64,000 nucleotides of DNA from Histidinibacterium lentulum. GTDB lineage: Bacteria; Pseudomonadota; Alphaproteobacteria; Rhodobacterales; Rhodobacteraceae. The position numbers and the translations under genes are program-made. Shown piece after piece: positions 44,409-54,047 of this stretch. Each line of letters opens with the position of its first letter. Position 1 is the first letter of the stretch. The stretch spans positions 558,001-622,000 of the forward strand of contig NZ_ML119081.1 in assembly GCF_003789055.1 (NCBI RefSeq), written 5' to 3'. Under the pieces are notes generated by a model. It saw only the letters and a list, made by a program, of their open reading frames with translations. It did no database searches and was not told the DNA's origin.

Positions 44409-45403
44409 GGCGCGGCCCCGACCATCAGCGCGACATCGACCAACCGGTGCGCATAGCCCATCTCGTTGTCATACCACGCATAGACCTTCAGCTGCGTGCC
44501 GTTCACCACCATGGTCGAGGTCGCATCGACGATCCCCGAGCGGGTGTCGTTGACGTAATCGGCAGAGACGAGCGGCCGCTCCTCGTAGCCGAGGATGCCC
44601 TTCAGCTCCCCCTCCGCGGCGGCCCTGAAGAGGGTGTTCACCTCTTCGGCCGTCGTCTCCCGCTCCAGCTCGAACACGCAATCGGTGATCGAGGCGTTCA
44701 GGAGCGGCACCCGCACCGCATGGCCGTTCAGCCGGCCCTTCAACTCGGGATAGATCAGCGTGATCGCCGTGGCGCTGCCCGTGGTCGTGGGGATCAGCGA
44801 ATTGAGCGCCGAACGCGCGCGCCGAAGGTCCTTGGCGGGCCGGTCCACGATGGTCTGTGTGTTGGTGACGTCATGGATCGTCGTGATCGACCCGTGCCTT
44901 ATGCCGATCTTCTCATGCACGACCTTCACAATCGGGGCCAGGCAGTTGGTGGTGCAGGAGGCCGCGGTCACGATCAGGTGCCGCGCCGCATCATAGGTCC
45001 CGTGGTTCACCCCGTAGACGATGTTGGCCGCGCCCCTGTCCTTGACGGGGGCGGAGACGACCACCTTCTTCACGCCCGCGTCGAAATAGGGCGCCAGAGC
45101 CGCCTCGGACTTGAAGACGCCTGTGCAGTCGATGACCACGTCGACCCCCTTCAGAGGAAGTGCCGCCAGATCGCGGCTTCCGACGAAGGGCAGACGCCGC
45201 CCGTCGATGGTCACGCTCTGCGCATCCGACGAGAACGCCGCATCCCAGCGCCCGTGCACCGTGTCGAATTCCAGCAGATGCGCGTGCATCGCCGCATCGC
45301 CCACGGCGTCGTTGATCCAGGCGATCTCCGCCCCCCGCTCCAGCAGGGGTTTCAGGGCCAGCTTTCCGATCCGCCCGAGGCCGTTCAGGGCATAGACGGT
45401 CAT
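44405..45403 (-). CDS. ArsJ-associated glyceraldehyde-3-phosphate dehydrogenase
   Basis: This 332-aa GAPDH uses arsenate in place of phosphate to form 1-arseno-3-phosphoglycerate, which ArsJ expels. It has the NAD-binding start [18 protein letters not shown], the active-site [16 protein letters not shown] and the C-terminal [14 protein letters not shown]. The start MTVYALNG at 45403 overlaps the ArsR-ArsC stop by 4 nt, so it is co-translated with the arsenic genes rather than with glycolysis. Confidence 0.93.
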   Translation of the reverse strand: MTVYALNGLGRIGKLALKPLLERGAEIAWINDAVGDAAMHAHLLEFDTVHGRWDAAFSSDAQSVTIDGRRLPFVGSRDLAALPLKGVDVVIDCTGVFKSEAALAPYFDAGVKKVVVSAPVKDRGAANIVYGVNHGTYDAARHLIVTAASCTTNCLAPIVKVVHEKIGIRHGSITTIHDVTNTQTIVDRPAKDLRRARSALNSLIPTTTGSATAITLIYPELKGRLNGHAVRVPLLNASITDCVFELERETTAEEVNTLFRAAAEGELKGILGYEERPLVSADYVNDTRSGIVDATSTMVVNGTQLKVYAWYDNEMGYAHRLVDVALMVGAAP

Positions 45404-46245
45404 GCCGGCGCGCCGGCGCTGGTCGTTCCGATCTCGTCCACCGCCCGCTGAAGCGCGATGCGGTCCAGGGAGGCGATGGGCAGCGCGGCGAAGGCCCGGA
45501 TGCGGTTGTGGAGCGCGCCGTAAGCCTGGTGGAAGGCAAGGCTCTTCTCCGCATGGGTTCCCTCGACCTTCACCGGGTCGGGCATCCCCCAATGGGCGCT
45601 CACCGGCTGGCCGGTCCAGGCCGGGCACTCCTCGTTGGCGGCCTGGTTGCAGACGGTGAAGACGAAATCGAAATGCGGCGCGCCCGCGCCCTGGAACTCC
45701 GCCACGTTCTTCGAGCGCAGGACGGAGATGTCGTGGCCCTTCTGCCCCAGCACCTCGAGGGCGAAGGGGTTCAGCTCCGACCGCGGCAGCGTGCCGGCGG
45801 AGAAGGCCTCGAAGCGGTCCCCCGCCTCCTTGCGAAGGATCGACTCCGCGAAGATCGAGCGCGCCGAATTGCCGGTGCAGATGAAGAGCACCTTGTACCT
45901 GGGATCAGCCATGGGGTCGGGTCCTGTGATGGAGGAGAGGGAGAATGGCGAACAGATGTCCGGCCGACCGCGACAGCAGTCCCGGAGAAGGAAGTCGAAG
46001 GTGCCCTGCACCTGCGACATGGCGATGGCGTAGCGCAGCGAGGTACCGACCCGATCCTGCGTCACCAGACCGGCCTGCATCAGGGCGGAAAGGTAGGCCG
46101 AGAGCGTCGAGGGCTTCAGCCCCAGCGCCTCGGCGATCTCGCCCGCCGGCACCCGGTCGGGATAGCGCCGCATAAGCAGGCGGAACAGCGCGAGGCGTTG
46201 CGGATGGCCAAGGGTCGCAAGGCGCGTGACGATCAGTGATTCCAT
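45400..46245 (-). CDS. ArsR-ArsC fusion: arsenic-responsive repressor and arsenate reductase
   Basis: This 281-aa protein combines two ars functions. Residues 1-100 are an ArsR-type winged helix ([39 protein letters not shown]) ending in a cysteine cluster, [10 protein letters not shown], likely to bind arsenite. Residues about 115-255 are a low-molecular-weight phosphatase-type ArsC with the CX5R loop [10 protein letters not shown] and a cysteine pair in [11 protein letters not shown], as in thioredoxin-coupled reductases. A linker with an internal Met (MADPRYK) joins them, so an internally started free ArsC is possible. It is the first gene of the operon and an operator-like palindrome covers its start codon. 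Confidence 0.88.
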   Translation of the reverse strand: MESLIVTRLATLGHPQRLALFRLLMRRYPDRVPAGEIAEALGLKPSTLSAYLSALMQAGLVTQDRVGTSLRYAIAMSQVQGTFDFLLRDCCRGRPDICSPFSLSSITGPDPMADPRYKVLFICTGNSARSIFAESILRKEAGDRFEAFSAGTLPRSELNPFALEVLGQKGHDISVLRSKNVAEFQGAGAPHFDFVFTVCNQAANEECPAWTGQPVSAHWGMPDPVKVEGTHAEKSLAFHQAYGALHNRIRAFAALPIASLDRIALQRAVDEIGTTSAGAPA

Positions 46246-46264
46246 ATTTCGTGAATATTGGAAT
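46239..46264. promoter_or_regulatory. Candidate ArsR operator
   Basis: An imperfect AT-rich palindrome has ATTCC and GGAAT ends with ATATT/AATAT inside. It overlaps the start codon of the ArsR-ArsC gene, consistent with autorepression. The divergent SDR gene begins about 105 nt away. Confidence 0.45.
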
Positions 46265-46368
46265 TATATGCAGACGTCAATCCGCTCGGAGGCATGGGCC
46301 GCGCCATCGCCGCCTTGCCCGCTCCGCCCAAGGGTCTAGGGTGGCGCGGCGCAAAGAGGAGAACGTCC

Positions 46369-47211
46369 ATGTCCCATCCAGCCCTCGTCGCCGGAGCCAC
46401 CGCCGTCGTGACCGGAGGCGCCTCCGGCATCGGTCTCGCCTCCGCCTGCCGCTTCGCAGAGCGGGGCATGACCGTGGTTCTCGTCGACCGGCGTGAGGCG
46501 CGTCTCGAAGCGGCGGCGGAGGCCGTCCGGCAGGCCGGAGCACCGGAGGTGATGACCTCTGCGGCGGATGTCTCGGATCTGGCCGCCCTCCAGGCCCTCG
46601 AAGCGGAGGTGGCGGGGCGGTTCGGCGGCACGGATGTCCTGATGAACAACGCGGGGATCCAGCCGGGCTCGGCGCTCTTCGGGCCGCTAGAGGCCTGGGA
46701 GCAGGTCTTCGCAGTGAACCTCTGGGGCGTGATCCACGGCAGCCGCGTCTTTGCCCCCCGCATGATCGCCCGCGGCAGGCCCGGCGCCATCGTCAACACG
46801 GGCTCGAAACAGGGCATTACCACGCCGCCCGGCGATCCGGCCTACAACACCGCGAAGGCCGGCGTGAAAGCCTTCTCCGAGGCCCTCGCCCATGAGCTGC
46901 GCAACACCGAGGGCTGCGCGATCACGGCGCATCTGCTGATCCCCGGCTTCGTCTACACCGATCTCACCCGGGGCGACCGGACGAAAAAGCCCTCCGGCGC
47001 CTGGACGCCGGAGCAGACGGCGGATTTCTTCATCGAGCACATGGAGCGCGGGGACTTCTACATTCTCTGCCCCGACAACGACGTCACGCGCGAGCTCGAC
47101 GAGAAGCGCATGGCCTGGGCCATGGGCGACATCATCGAGAACCGCCCGCCGCTGTCGCGCTGGCATCCCGACTGGGCCGACCGGTTCAGGGACCACGTCG
47201 CCAAAGGCTGA
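46369..47211 (+). CDS. Short-chain dehydrogenase/reductase
   Basis: This 280-aa classical SDR has cofactor motif TGGASGIG, the NNAG motif (MNNAGIQPG) and active-site Ser/Tyr/Lys in NTGSKQG and AYNTAKAG. Asp in VVLVDRREA at the end of strand 2 favours NAD over NADP. The substrate is unknown. The start at 46369 is preceded by AGAGGAGA. It is divergent from the arsenic operon; there is no evidence of a link to arsenic. Confidence 0.85.
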   Translation: MSHPALVAGATAVVTGGASGIGLASACRFAERGMTVVLVDRREARLEAAAEAVRQAGAPEVMTSAADVSDLAALQALEAEVAGRFGGTDVLMNNAGIQPGSALFGPLEAWEQVFAVNLWGVIHGSRVFAPRMIARGRPGAIVNTGSKQGITTPPGDPAYNTAKAGVKAFSEALAHELRNTEGCAITAHLLIPGFVYTDLTRGDRTKKPSGAWTPEQTADFFIEHMERGDFYILCPDNDVTRELDEKRMAWAMGDIIENRPPLSRWHPDWADRFRDHVAKG

Positions 47212-47242
47212 CATCGGACGGGCATCGGAAAGGGCGGTCGGG

Positions 47243-48004
47243 ATGACGGGACGGCGGACGGCAACCTACGACATGACGGGACAGGTGGCGGCGGTCACGG
47301 GCGGCGCGCAGGGGATCGGCCATGCGGTGGCGCGGCGGCTGCACGCGGCGGGCGCCCATGTGGTGCTCTGGGACATCGACGGCGCGCGCGCGAAAGACGC
47401 CGCGGCGGCGTTCGGAGGACGGGCCGAAGCGCACCCGCTCGACGTGACCGATCACGAGGCCGTCGAGGCCGCCGCGCAGGAGACCGCGGCGCGGCATGGT
47501 CGGATCGACATGCTGGTGTGCTCGGCGGGGATCGCGGGCAGCAATGCACCCGTCACCGACTATCCCGTGGCCGAATTCCACCGGATCGTCGACATCAACC
47601 TCCACGGCGTCTTTCACTGCTGCCGCGCGGTGCTGCCCGGGATGGCGGCGCGCGGCTATGGCCGGGTCGTCACCATCGCCTCGGTGGCCGGCAAGGAGGG
47701 CAATCCCAATGCCGGCGCCTATTCCGCCTCCAAGGCCGCCGTGATCGCCCTGACGAAGACGCTCGGAAAGGAGCACGCGGGCGCCGACATCGCGATCAAC
47801 TGCGTGACGCCCGCCGCCGCGCGCACGCGGATCTTCGACCAGATGGCCCAGAGCCATATCGACTTCATGCTTTCGAAGATACCGCGGGGGCGGTTTCTCG
47901 AGGTCGATGAGGCCGCCGCCATGATCGCCTGGCTCTGTTCGGAGGAGAACTCCTTCACCACCGGCGCGGTCTTCGACCTCTCGGGCGGTCGGGCGACCTA
48001 CTGA
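47243..48004 (+). CDS. Short-chain dehydrogenase/reductase
   Basis: This 253-aa classical SDR has TGGAQGIG, VVLWDIDGA (acidic residue favouring NAD), a CSAGIAG variant of the NNAG motif, and catalytic AYSASKAA. It follows the previous SDR gene by 31 nt on the same strand. It ends 10 nt from the convergent glycoside operon, so it may act on a sugar or sugar acid, but that is only proximity. A second in-frame ATG at 47273 is an alternative start. Confidence 0.83.
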   Translation: MTGRRTATYDMTGQVAAVTGGAQGIGHAVARRLHAAGAHVVLWDIDGARAKDAAAAFGGRAEAHPLDVTDHEAVEAAAQETAARHGRIDMLVCSAGIAGSNAPVTDYPVAEFHRIVDINLHGVFHCCRAVLPGMAARGYGRVVTIASVAGKEGNPNAGAYSASKAAVIALTKTLGKEHAGADIAINCVTPAAARTRIFDQMAQSHIDFMLSKIPRGRFLEVDEAAAMIAWLCSEENSFTTGAVFDLSGGRATY

Positions 48005-48014
48005 CCGGCGCCCG

Positions 48015-49619
48015 TCACCGGGGTCGATAGGCGAAGCGGGTGAACCGGGCCTCTCTGGCGCGTCCGCTGGTGTCGTAGGCCAGCATTCCCACAAAGGCGC
48101 CGGTGAAGGAGCCGTGCTCCCCACGCCCGCCCTCGTCGGAGATCACCGAGGCGTCGAGATCGGGGCCGATCCTCTGCCAGTCGCCATCGCCCTGCGCCCA
48201 GGAGAACCGCTGCACCGCACGATCGATCTCGACCCGCAGCCGCACCGGCCCCGGGGCGAGCCGCGCGAGATCCGGGAACTGCGTCAGCGCCGCATCGGGC
48301 CAGTCCCCCGGGCAGGAAAGGACCCGGAGCGCCCGTCCCTCTCCCGGCTCGTCCGTGACGACCAGCGCGTGGAACTTGTGGCGGTTGTAATAGGTCGTCA
48401 GCCCGGCCCCCTGCTGATAGGTCTCGGGGCCAAACGCGACCTCGGTTTCGGCCTCGTAGACGTGATGCTCCTGCCGCCGGGCAACCAGCGCCTGTTCGAA
48501 CCAGCTTCCGATGCTCTCGCGTCCGATCAGCGTCAGCGCGCCGTCGCCGAGGCGGAAGATGCGCTCGTGCTCGGGGGTCCTCAGCCACTGGAACTCCATC
48601 GGCAGGCTGTCACCGTCGAAGACATGCTCCGACGCGGCGGGCGACGCGGGCTGCGCCTCGGCAAGACCCGGTACCTCCTCGCGCGGCAGGAGCCCGCCGC
48701 CCTCGAGATAGAGCCATCCGTCCTCGCCCCAGACGCAGCGCTCGATGCCGGTCTCCCGACCCAGGGGGCAGAACCGTCCGGTGCCATCCGCCCCCGGGAT
48801 CGGACGCCCCATCAGGAAGGTGTGGTAGACCTGCCCGTCCGGCGTCTCCACATACTGGCCGTGTCCCGTGCGCTGGATCGGATGATCCGGGTCATTCGAC
48901 GCAGTCATCAGGTGCAGGTTCGGGTGCGTCTCGTAGGCCCCCCGGATATCCCGCGCGCGCGCCATGCTGACGGCGTGGTCGTAACCCGTGCCGCCCTCGG
49001 CGGTCGTGAGATAGTACCAGCCGTCGCGCCGGAAGAGATGGGGTGCCTCGGTCAGTCCGCGGTCGGTGCCGGGCCAGATGTTGGTGATCTCTCCCGAGAG
49101 GCCCCGGTTCGGCGACCATTCCTGCAGGAGGATCCCGTCGAAACTGGCATGGGCCGGGTTGCCGCCCGTACCGTTGCCCCGGTGGTTCCACTGCATGTTG
49201 ACGAACCACTTGCGGCCGTCCGTGTCGTGAAAGAGCGAGGGATCGAAGCCCGAGGAATTGACGTACCAGGGATCGCTCCAGCGGCCGTCGATCGTCTCGC
49301 AGGTGGTGATGTAGTTGTGCGCATCCTTGAAGGCGCCGTCGAGCCGCTTGACGTCCGTGTACACCAGCCAGAACCGCCCGTCCGCATGGCTGAGGCTGGG
49401 CGCCCACACGCCGCAGCTGTCGGGATTGCCCCGCATGTCGAGCAGCCCCGCCCGGTTCAGCGGCCGCGCGACCAGCGTCCAGGTCACGAGGTCCCGGCTG
49501 TGGTGGATCTGCACGCCCGGGTACCATTCGAAGGTGGAGGTGGCGATGTAGTAATCCTCGCCCACGCGGCAGAAGGACGGATCGGGATTGAAGCCGGGCA
49601 GGATCGGGTTGCGGATCAT
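48015..49619 (-). CDS. Glycoside hydrolase family 43 (beta-xylosidase type)
   Basis: This 534-aa enzyme has an N-terminal five-bladed propeller with GH43 catalytic residues D13 (GFNPDPS), D126 (SSGFDPSLF) and E191 (GLTEAPHLF). A C-terminal beta-sandwich (about 335-534) is as in XynB-type beta-xylosidases/arabinofuranosidases. It has no signal peptide, so it acts in the cytoplasm on imported oligosaccharides. It is the last gene of the glycoside operon. The last segments (TTYYNRHKFHALVVTDE) match the sandwich domain of subfamily 11-type enzymes. Confidence 0.88.
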   Translation of the reverse strand: MIRNPILPGFNPDPSFCRVGEDYYIATSTFEWYPGVQIHHSRDLVTWTLVARPLNRAGLLDMRGNPDSCGVWAPSLSHADGRFWLVYTDVKRLDGAFKDAHNYITTCETIDGRWSDPWYVNSSGFDPSLFHDTDGRKWFVNMQWNHRGNGTGGNPAHASFDGILLQEWSPNRGLSGEITNIWPGTDRGLTEAPHLFRRDGWYYLTTAEGGTGYDHAVSMARARDIRGAYETHPNLHLMTASNDPDHPIQRTGHGQYVETPDGQVYHTFLMGRPIPGADGTGRFCPLGRETGIERCVWGEDGWLYLEGGGLLPREEVPGLAEAQPASPAASEHVFDGDSLPMEFQWLRTPEHERIFRLGDGALTLIGRESIGSWFEQALVARRQEHHVYEAETEVAFGPETYQQGAGLTTYYNRHKFHALVVTDEPGEGRALRVLSCPGDWPDAALTQFPDLARLAPGPVRLRVEIDRAVQRFSWAQGDGDWQRIGPDLDASVISDEGGRGEHGSFTGAFVGMLAYDTSGRAREARFTRFAYRPR

Positions 49620-49686
49620 GGCTGTACGCTCTGAGACTTGAGGGCAAGGGGCGGCCCCGCCGGTGCGAGGGGCGGGGCCGCGGTCA

Positions 49687-50835
49687 TCATGCGGCCACCG
49701 GCGCCTCGGCGAGAAGCGCGCGGGCCGCTTCGGGGCCCAGTGCCTCGGGACGGGCGCAGGTGGTGGTCATCTCGACGAAACCGCCGGTCTCGCCCGAACG
49801 CAGGATGCCGGTCATGACGTCGACCGCGTGGAGGGCAAGGTCCATCGAACAGCGGTGCTCCCGCCCCTCGCCGATGGCCTGCGCCATGTCGGCAAGGCCC
49901 GCGGTCCGGTAGTTGGCCATCGGTCCCTGCCGGTGGTCCTGGTTCGGAACGCCCAGCGGATGCGACCACGGCTCCAGCGGCGCGAACTCCGGCCCCTGCC
50001 CCGAGATCTCGATCGTGCCGCCGAAGAAATTCGGATCGGGCAGGATCAGGCTGCCTTCGGTGCCATAGAGCTCCATGTTGCCATGCCGGTGCGCCCAGAC
50101 GTCCCAGCTGGCCGAAAGCGTCACCGCGGCCCCGTTCTCGAAGTCGAGCAGCGCGTGGATGTTGGTGGGCGTGGCAACCTCGATCACCTCCCCCCTGCGC
50201 GGCTCGGAGGTGACCGTGCGCGTGGGCGTGGCGGCCCCCGCCAGCGCCACGACCCGCTTCACCGGCCCGATGAGCTGGATCAGGTTCGTGACATAGTAGG
50301 GCCCGATGTCGAGAACCGGCCCCGCACCGGGCTGAAAGAAGAAGAACGGGTTCGGATGCCAGTGCTCCATGCCGTGGCTCATGACGTGACAGGTCCCCGA
50401 GACGATTCGCCCGACCCGCCCCTCGTCGATCACCGCCCTGGCCTGCTGATGCGCACCGCCCAGAAAGGTGTCCGGGGCGGAGCCGATCCTCAGCCCGCGC
50501 TTGTCCGCAACGGAGCGGAGATGCTTGCCCTCGTCGAGCGACAGCACGAGCGGTTTCTCCGAATAGGCGTGCTTGCCGGCCTCGAGGATCGCCAGCGTCA
50601 CCTTGTAATGGGCATCGGGGATCGTGAGGTTCACTACGATGTCGATGTCCTCGGCCGCGAGAAGCCCCTCCACGGTTTCCGCGCGCACGCCGTATTCCTC
50701 GGCCCGCGCCTTCGCCGCCTCGGGCAGCATGTCGGCCACCGCCCGCACCGTGATGCCACGGAAGAGTGGCGCGAGTTTCAGATAGGCCGTCGAGATATTG
50801 CCGCATCCGATGATGCCGACGCCAAGTTCCTGCAT
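49687..50835 (-). CDS. Gfo/Idh/MocA family oxidoreductase
   Basis: This 382-aa NAD(P)-dependent sugar oxidoreductase has VGIIGCGNISTAYLKLAP at the N-terminus, the conserved EKPL (YSEKPLVLSLDEGK) and DIGPYYVTNLIQLIGP in the catalytic domain. It has no export signal. In this operon it probably oxidises a released sugar together with the isomerase encoded just upstream (14-nt gap). Confidence 0.85.
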   Translation of the reverse strand: MQELGVGIIGCGNISTAYLKLAPLFRGITVRAVADMLPEAAKARAEEYGVRAETVEGLLAAEDIDIVVNLTIPDAHYKVTLAILEAGKHAYSEKPLVLSLDEGKHLRSVADKRGLRIGSAPDTFLGGAHQQARAVIDEGRVGRIVSGTCHVMSHGMEHWHPNPFFFFQPGAGPVLDIGPYYVTNLIQLIGPVKRVVALAGAATPTRTVTSEPRRGEVIEVATPTNIHALLDFENGAAVTLSASWDVWAHRHGNMELYGTEGSLILPDPNFFGGTIEISGQGPEFAPLEPWSHPLGVPNQDHRQGPMANYRTAGLADMAQAIGEGREHRCSMDLALHAVDVMTGILRSGETGGFVEMTTTCARPEALGPEAARALLAEAPVAA

Positions 50836-50849
50836 TGCTCTTTCCCCTC

Positions 50850-51605
50850 TCAGAGACCGCGTGCGGCCTCGATGGACCGGCGCGCGAAGCGGCGGTCATC
50901 GCTCGGATTGTCGTGCTCCATGACGAAATGGCGGCAGGGCGTGCCGCGCAACTGCTGCATGAGCGCGGTCCAGTCCATCGTCCCGTGCCCCACGTCGGCC
51001 CAGCCGTCCTCGTCCGTGGCCTCTCCCTCCGGGGCGATGTCCTTCACATGAGCCGCGATGATCCGGTCGGAGTATCTGGCGATCCACTGCGCCGGGTCCT
51101 CCTTGCCCTTCACGATCCAGGCGGCGTCCACCTCCCAGACGAGCGAGGGATCGCCCGCGAGGATCAGGTCGAGAGGCTTGTCCTCGCCTTCGACGGCGGC
51201 GAACTCGAAGTCGTGATTGTGCCAGCCGAAGGTCAGCCCCGCGTCCTGCAGCGGCTTGCCCGCCTCCGCCAGCGCCCGGCCGAAGCTGCGCCAGCCTTCG
51301 GCGCTCTGCACCCGCAGGTCCGGGCCGACGGCGGGCACGATGACCGCAGACATGCCCATGGCGCTGGCGATGTCGCGCACCCGGTCGGGCTGGTCGCGCA
51401 CCATCTCGAAGCCGAAATGCCCCGTCGGCATCGTCAGTCCGCAGTCATCCAGCGTGGCGCGCAGCGCGGAAAGATCGGAGCATTCGGCAAAGATGCCGCC
51501 GAAGGCCTCCACCGCGCCATAGCCGAACTCGGCCACCATGCGCAGCGTGTCCTCGAGCGGCCCGAAGTTACGGGAGCTGTAGAGCTGATAGGAGAAGTCC
51601 GTCAT
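50850..51605 (-). CDS. Sugar phosphate isomerase/epimerase family (xylose isomerase-like TIM barrel)
   Basis: This 251-aa AP_endonuc_2-fold protein starts MTDFSYQLYSSRNFGPLEDT. Metal-ligand candidates lie in GWHNHDFEF, WEVDAAWIVK, AAHVKDI and FVMEHDNPSDD, which follow the usual E/D/H/E pattern of the family. It is commonly paired with Gfo/Idh oxidoreductases in sugar operons. The substrate is not known. Confidence 0.83.
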   Translation of the reverse strand: MTDFSYQLYSSRNFGPLEDTLRMVAEFGYGAVEAFGGIFAECSDLSALRATLDDCGLTMPTGHFGFEMVRDQPDRVRDIASAMGMSAVIVPAVGPDLRVQSAEGWRSFGRALAEAGKPLQDAGLTFGWHNHDFEFAAVEGEDKPLDLILAGDPSLVWEVDAAWIVKGKEDPAQWIARYSDRIIAAHVKDIAPEGEATDEDGWADVGHGTMDWTALMQQLRGTPCRHFVMEHDNPSDDRRFARRSIEAARGL

Positions 51606-51638
51606 CGTCGTGTCCAGTCTGTCTTGGATCGGTCTGTT

Positions 51639-54047
51639 TCAGGCGGCCATGGTGGCGCCGTGAAGATCACGCAGGGTGAAAGCAGGCTCCGGCCCGTTGG
51701 TCTCGGGCCGGAAGGTGATGGTCACGGGACGGCCGGGGATCAGCGTCACCGCATTGTCGGAGAAGCGTCCGGGACGGTCCGCCTCAAGGCTCACGAACAG
51801 AGCGAGCGCCGCCGCATCGAGCGTGATTTCCCAGGCATCCCGCACTTGCGCCACGCGCATCCCGATGCCGGGCGGAAGAAGACCGTAGGCCTTGTAGGGC
51901 CTCGGCGCGGAATGCTCCGCGCCCGCCCCGCCCTCATGGCGCCAGGCCCAGCCGAGGAGCCTTGCCTCGCCGAGCGCGGCGCGCTGCACCCGAAGCACCT
52001 CGAGCGCCGCGTCGGGGCCGACGGTCGCCCCGGCTTCCGCCAGAGTTTCGGCCCGGCCATCGAGGAACAGCGCCTCTGCCGTCACCTCCACCGCCACCGG
52101 CGCGCCCGTGTCGTTCACCGCCTTCAGGACGATCTGCTCCCCCTCGGGCACGGCCACCACATGCACCGGCGCATGGAACCGCCGCGCCATGTGGTGCATC
52201 AGCTTCCAGCCGCCGCCATAGTCTAGGCTCGACCATGAACAGACCGGCCAGGTGTCGTTGAGCTGCCAGTAGAGCGTTCCCTTGCAGCGCGGTTTCAGCG
52301 ACCGCCAATGCTCGACCGCCGTTCGGATGGCGAGGCCCTGCTGCACCTGGCTGAGATAGACGAAGCTCTCGAAATCCTTCGGAAACCGGAAATAGCGGAA
52401 CATCGTCTCCGCGATCCGGGCATTGCCGCCGGCGTTCTTCTGGTGGCTTTCGAGCACCGGCGAGGCGATGTTGAAATCGGCAGGATCGGCGAATTGCCGG
52501 ATCACGGACATCGACGGATAGGATTGAAAGCCGAATTCCGAACAGAAGCGCGGCGCCACGTCCCGGTAATGGTCGAAATCCCGCCCCTCGTGCCAGACCG
52601 ACCAGAAATGCATGTCTCCCGCGCTGTCGTCATGCCAGGCATCGCCAAAGCTCATCGGCCCCGGGCTGGGCGAGGAGGGCCACCAGTTCGCGCCGGGTGC
52701 CGTCTCTCGCAATGCCGCCTCTATGGTGCGGTTCAGCCGGTCGTAGGACACGAGATAGCGGTCGCGGTTCTGCACGCTCTCGGGAAACCACGTCAGCGCG
52801 CCGATGAGTTCGTTGTCGCCGCACCAGAGGGCAATCGAGGCGTGATGCTGAAGCCGCGCGACGGTTTCGCGCACCTCACCCGCCACCTCGTCGAGGAACT
52901 CCGGGGTCGATGGATAGAGGTGGCAGGCGAACATGAAATCCTGCCAGACCATCAGTCCAAGCTCGTCGCAGAGATCGTAGAACCAGTCCGGCTCGTAGCG
53001 CCCGCCGCCCCAGACGCGGATCATGTTCATGTGGGCATCGACGGCCGACTGCAGGAGGTGTCGCGTCTTCTCCTTGGTGATCCGCCCGGGCAGCGCATCG
53101 GCGGGAATCCAGTTCGCGCCGCGCGCGAAGACATCCCGTCCGTTCACGCGAAAGCCGAAGCTGCGCCCGATCTCGTCGGGTTCCGACACGAGATCCAGAC
53201 TGCGCAAGCCGATCCGCCGCTTCACAGACGTGCCGCCCAGCGTGACCGTCAGGTCGTGGAGCACCTGCGCCCCCTGCCCCGCCGGCCACCAGAGCTGCGG
53301 GTCGTCGATCCCGATGCGCGCCTCGAACCGGCCGTCCGTCACCGGGGCCTCGACGCTCTGCGCGGCGAGCGACACGAGGCACAGGCGCCCCTCCGCGTCC
53401 GTAGCCTCTCCGGCGACCGTCACCGTAACATGGCCCGGCTCGTGGTCCTGCGTGACCGTCAGCCCGGTCACGCGCGGCGCGCGCGCGGGCTCGATCCGGA
53501 TGTCGCCATAGATGCCCGCGGGCGCCAGCGCGATGTTCCAGTCCCAACCGAAATCGCACTGCACCTTGCGCAGCATGTTGCCGTTGGGGATCGGGCAGTT
53601 TGCCTTGTGATAGGGCACCGGAAAGGGTTGCGCCTGCTGGGCCGCCTCGGCAGCCGCGACGCTGGACTGCAGAACGATCTCGATCTCGTTCTCGCCCGCC
53701 TGCGCCACCCCGCCGAGATCGGCGCGATACCCGCGAAAGGCATTCGCCGTCTCGAGCACGACCCGGCCGTTGACGCGCACCGTGGCCACGCAGTCGACCC
53801 CCGAAAGCACCAGCGCCACCTCGGGATCGGTCAGCGTCACCCGCCGCCTCAGCGTCCAGTCCCGTTCCGCGATCCAGCGCAGCCCGTATTCGTTCCTGCC
53901 GTGGTAGGGATCCGGAATCCGCCCCGCTCTCTCCAGCGCGGTGATGACATCGCATGGCAGCTCGATCTCGAGGGCGTGGTCGCCCCGGGCGTCCGACAGC
54001 GACCATGTCCCGGAAAGGTCGATCGAACCGGCAGAGCCCTGGATCAC
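51639..54047 (-). CDS. Glycoside hydrolase family 2 (beta-mannosidase type)
   Basis: This 802-aa GH2 enzyme has an N-terminal jelly roll (GTWSLSDA, LPCDVITALE), immunoglobulin-like domains, a TIM barrel with the acid/base Glu in IALWCGDNELIGAL and the nucleophile Glu in FCSEFGFQSYPS, and a C-terminal sandwich. The LPCDV opening and WCGDNE match beta-mannosidases. It has no signal peptide, so it is intracellular. The start is taken as GTG at 54047, which overlaps the ABC ATPase stop by 4 nt; the open frame beyond it is antisense-like. Confidence 0.88.
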   Translation of the reverse strand: MIQGSAGSIDLSGTWSLSDARGDHALEIELPCDVITALERAGRIPDPYHGRNEYGLRWIAERDWTLRRRVTLTDPEVALVLSGVDCVATVRVNGRVVLETANAFRGYRADLGGVAQAGENEIEIVLQSSVAAAEAAQQAQPFPVPYHKANCPIPNGNMLRKVQCDFGWDWNIALAPAGIYGDIRIEPARAPRVTGLTVTQDHEPGHVTVTVAGEATDAEGRLCLVSLAAQSVEAPVTDGRFEARIGIDDPQLWWPAGQGAQVLHDLTVTLGGTSVKRRIGLRSLDLVSEPDEIGRSFGFRVNGRDVFARGANWIPADALPGRITKEKTRHLLQSAVDAHMNMIRVWGGGRYEPDWFYDLCDELGLMVWQDFMFACHLYPSTPEFLDEVAGEVRETVARLQHHASIALWCGDNELIGALTWFPESVQNRDRYLVSYDRLNRTIEAALRETAPGANWWPSSPSPGPMSFGDAWHDDSAGDMHFWSVWHEGRDFDHYRDVAPRFCSEFGFQSYPSMSVIRQFADPADFNIASPVLESHQKNAGGNARIAETMFRYFRFPKDFESFVYLSQVQQGLAIRTAVEHWRSLKPRCKGTLYWQLNDTWPVCSWSSLDYGGGWKLMHHMARRFHAPVHVVAVPEGEQIVLKAVNDTGAPVAVEVTAEALFLDGRAETLAEAGATVGPDAALEVLRVQRAALGEARLLGWAWRHEGGAGAEHSAPRPYKAYGLLPPGIGMRVAQVRDAWEITLDAAALALFVSLEADRPGRFSDNAVTLIPGRPVTITFRPETNGPEPAFTLRDLHGATMAA

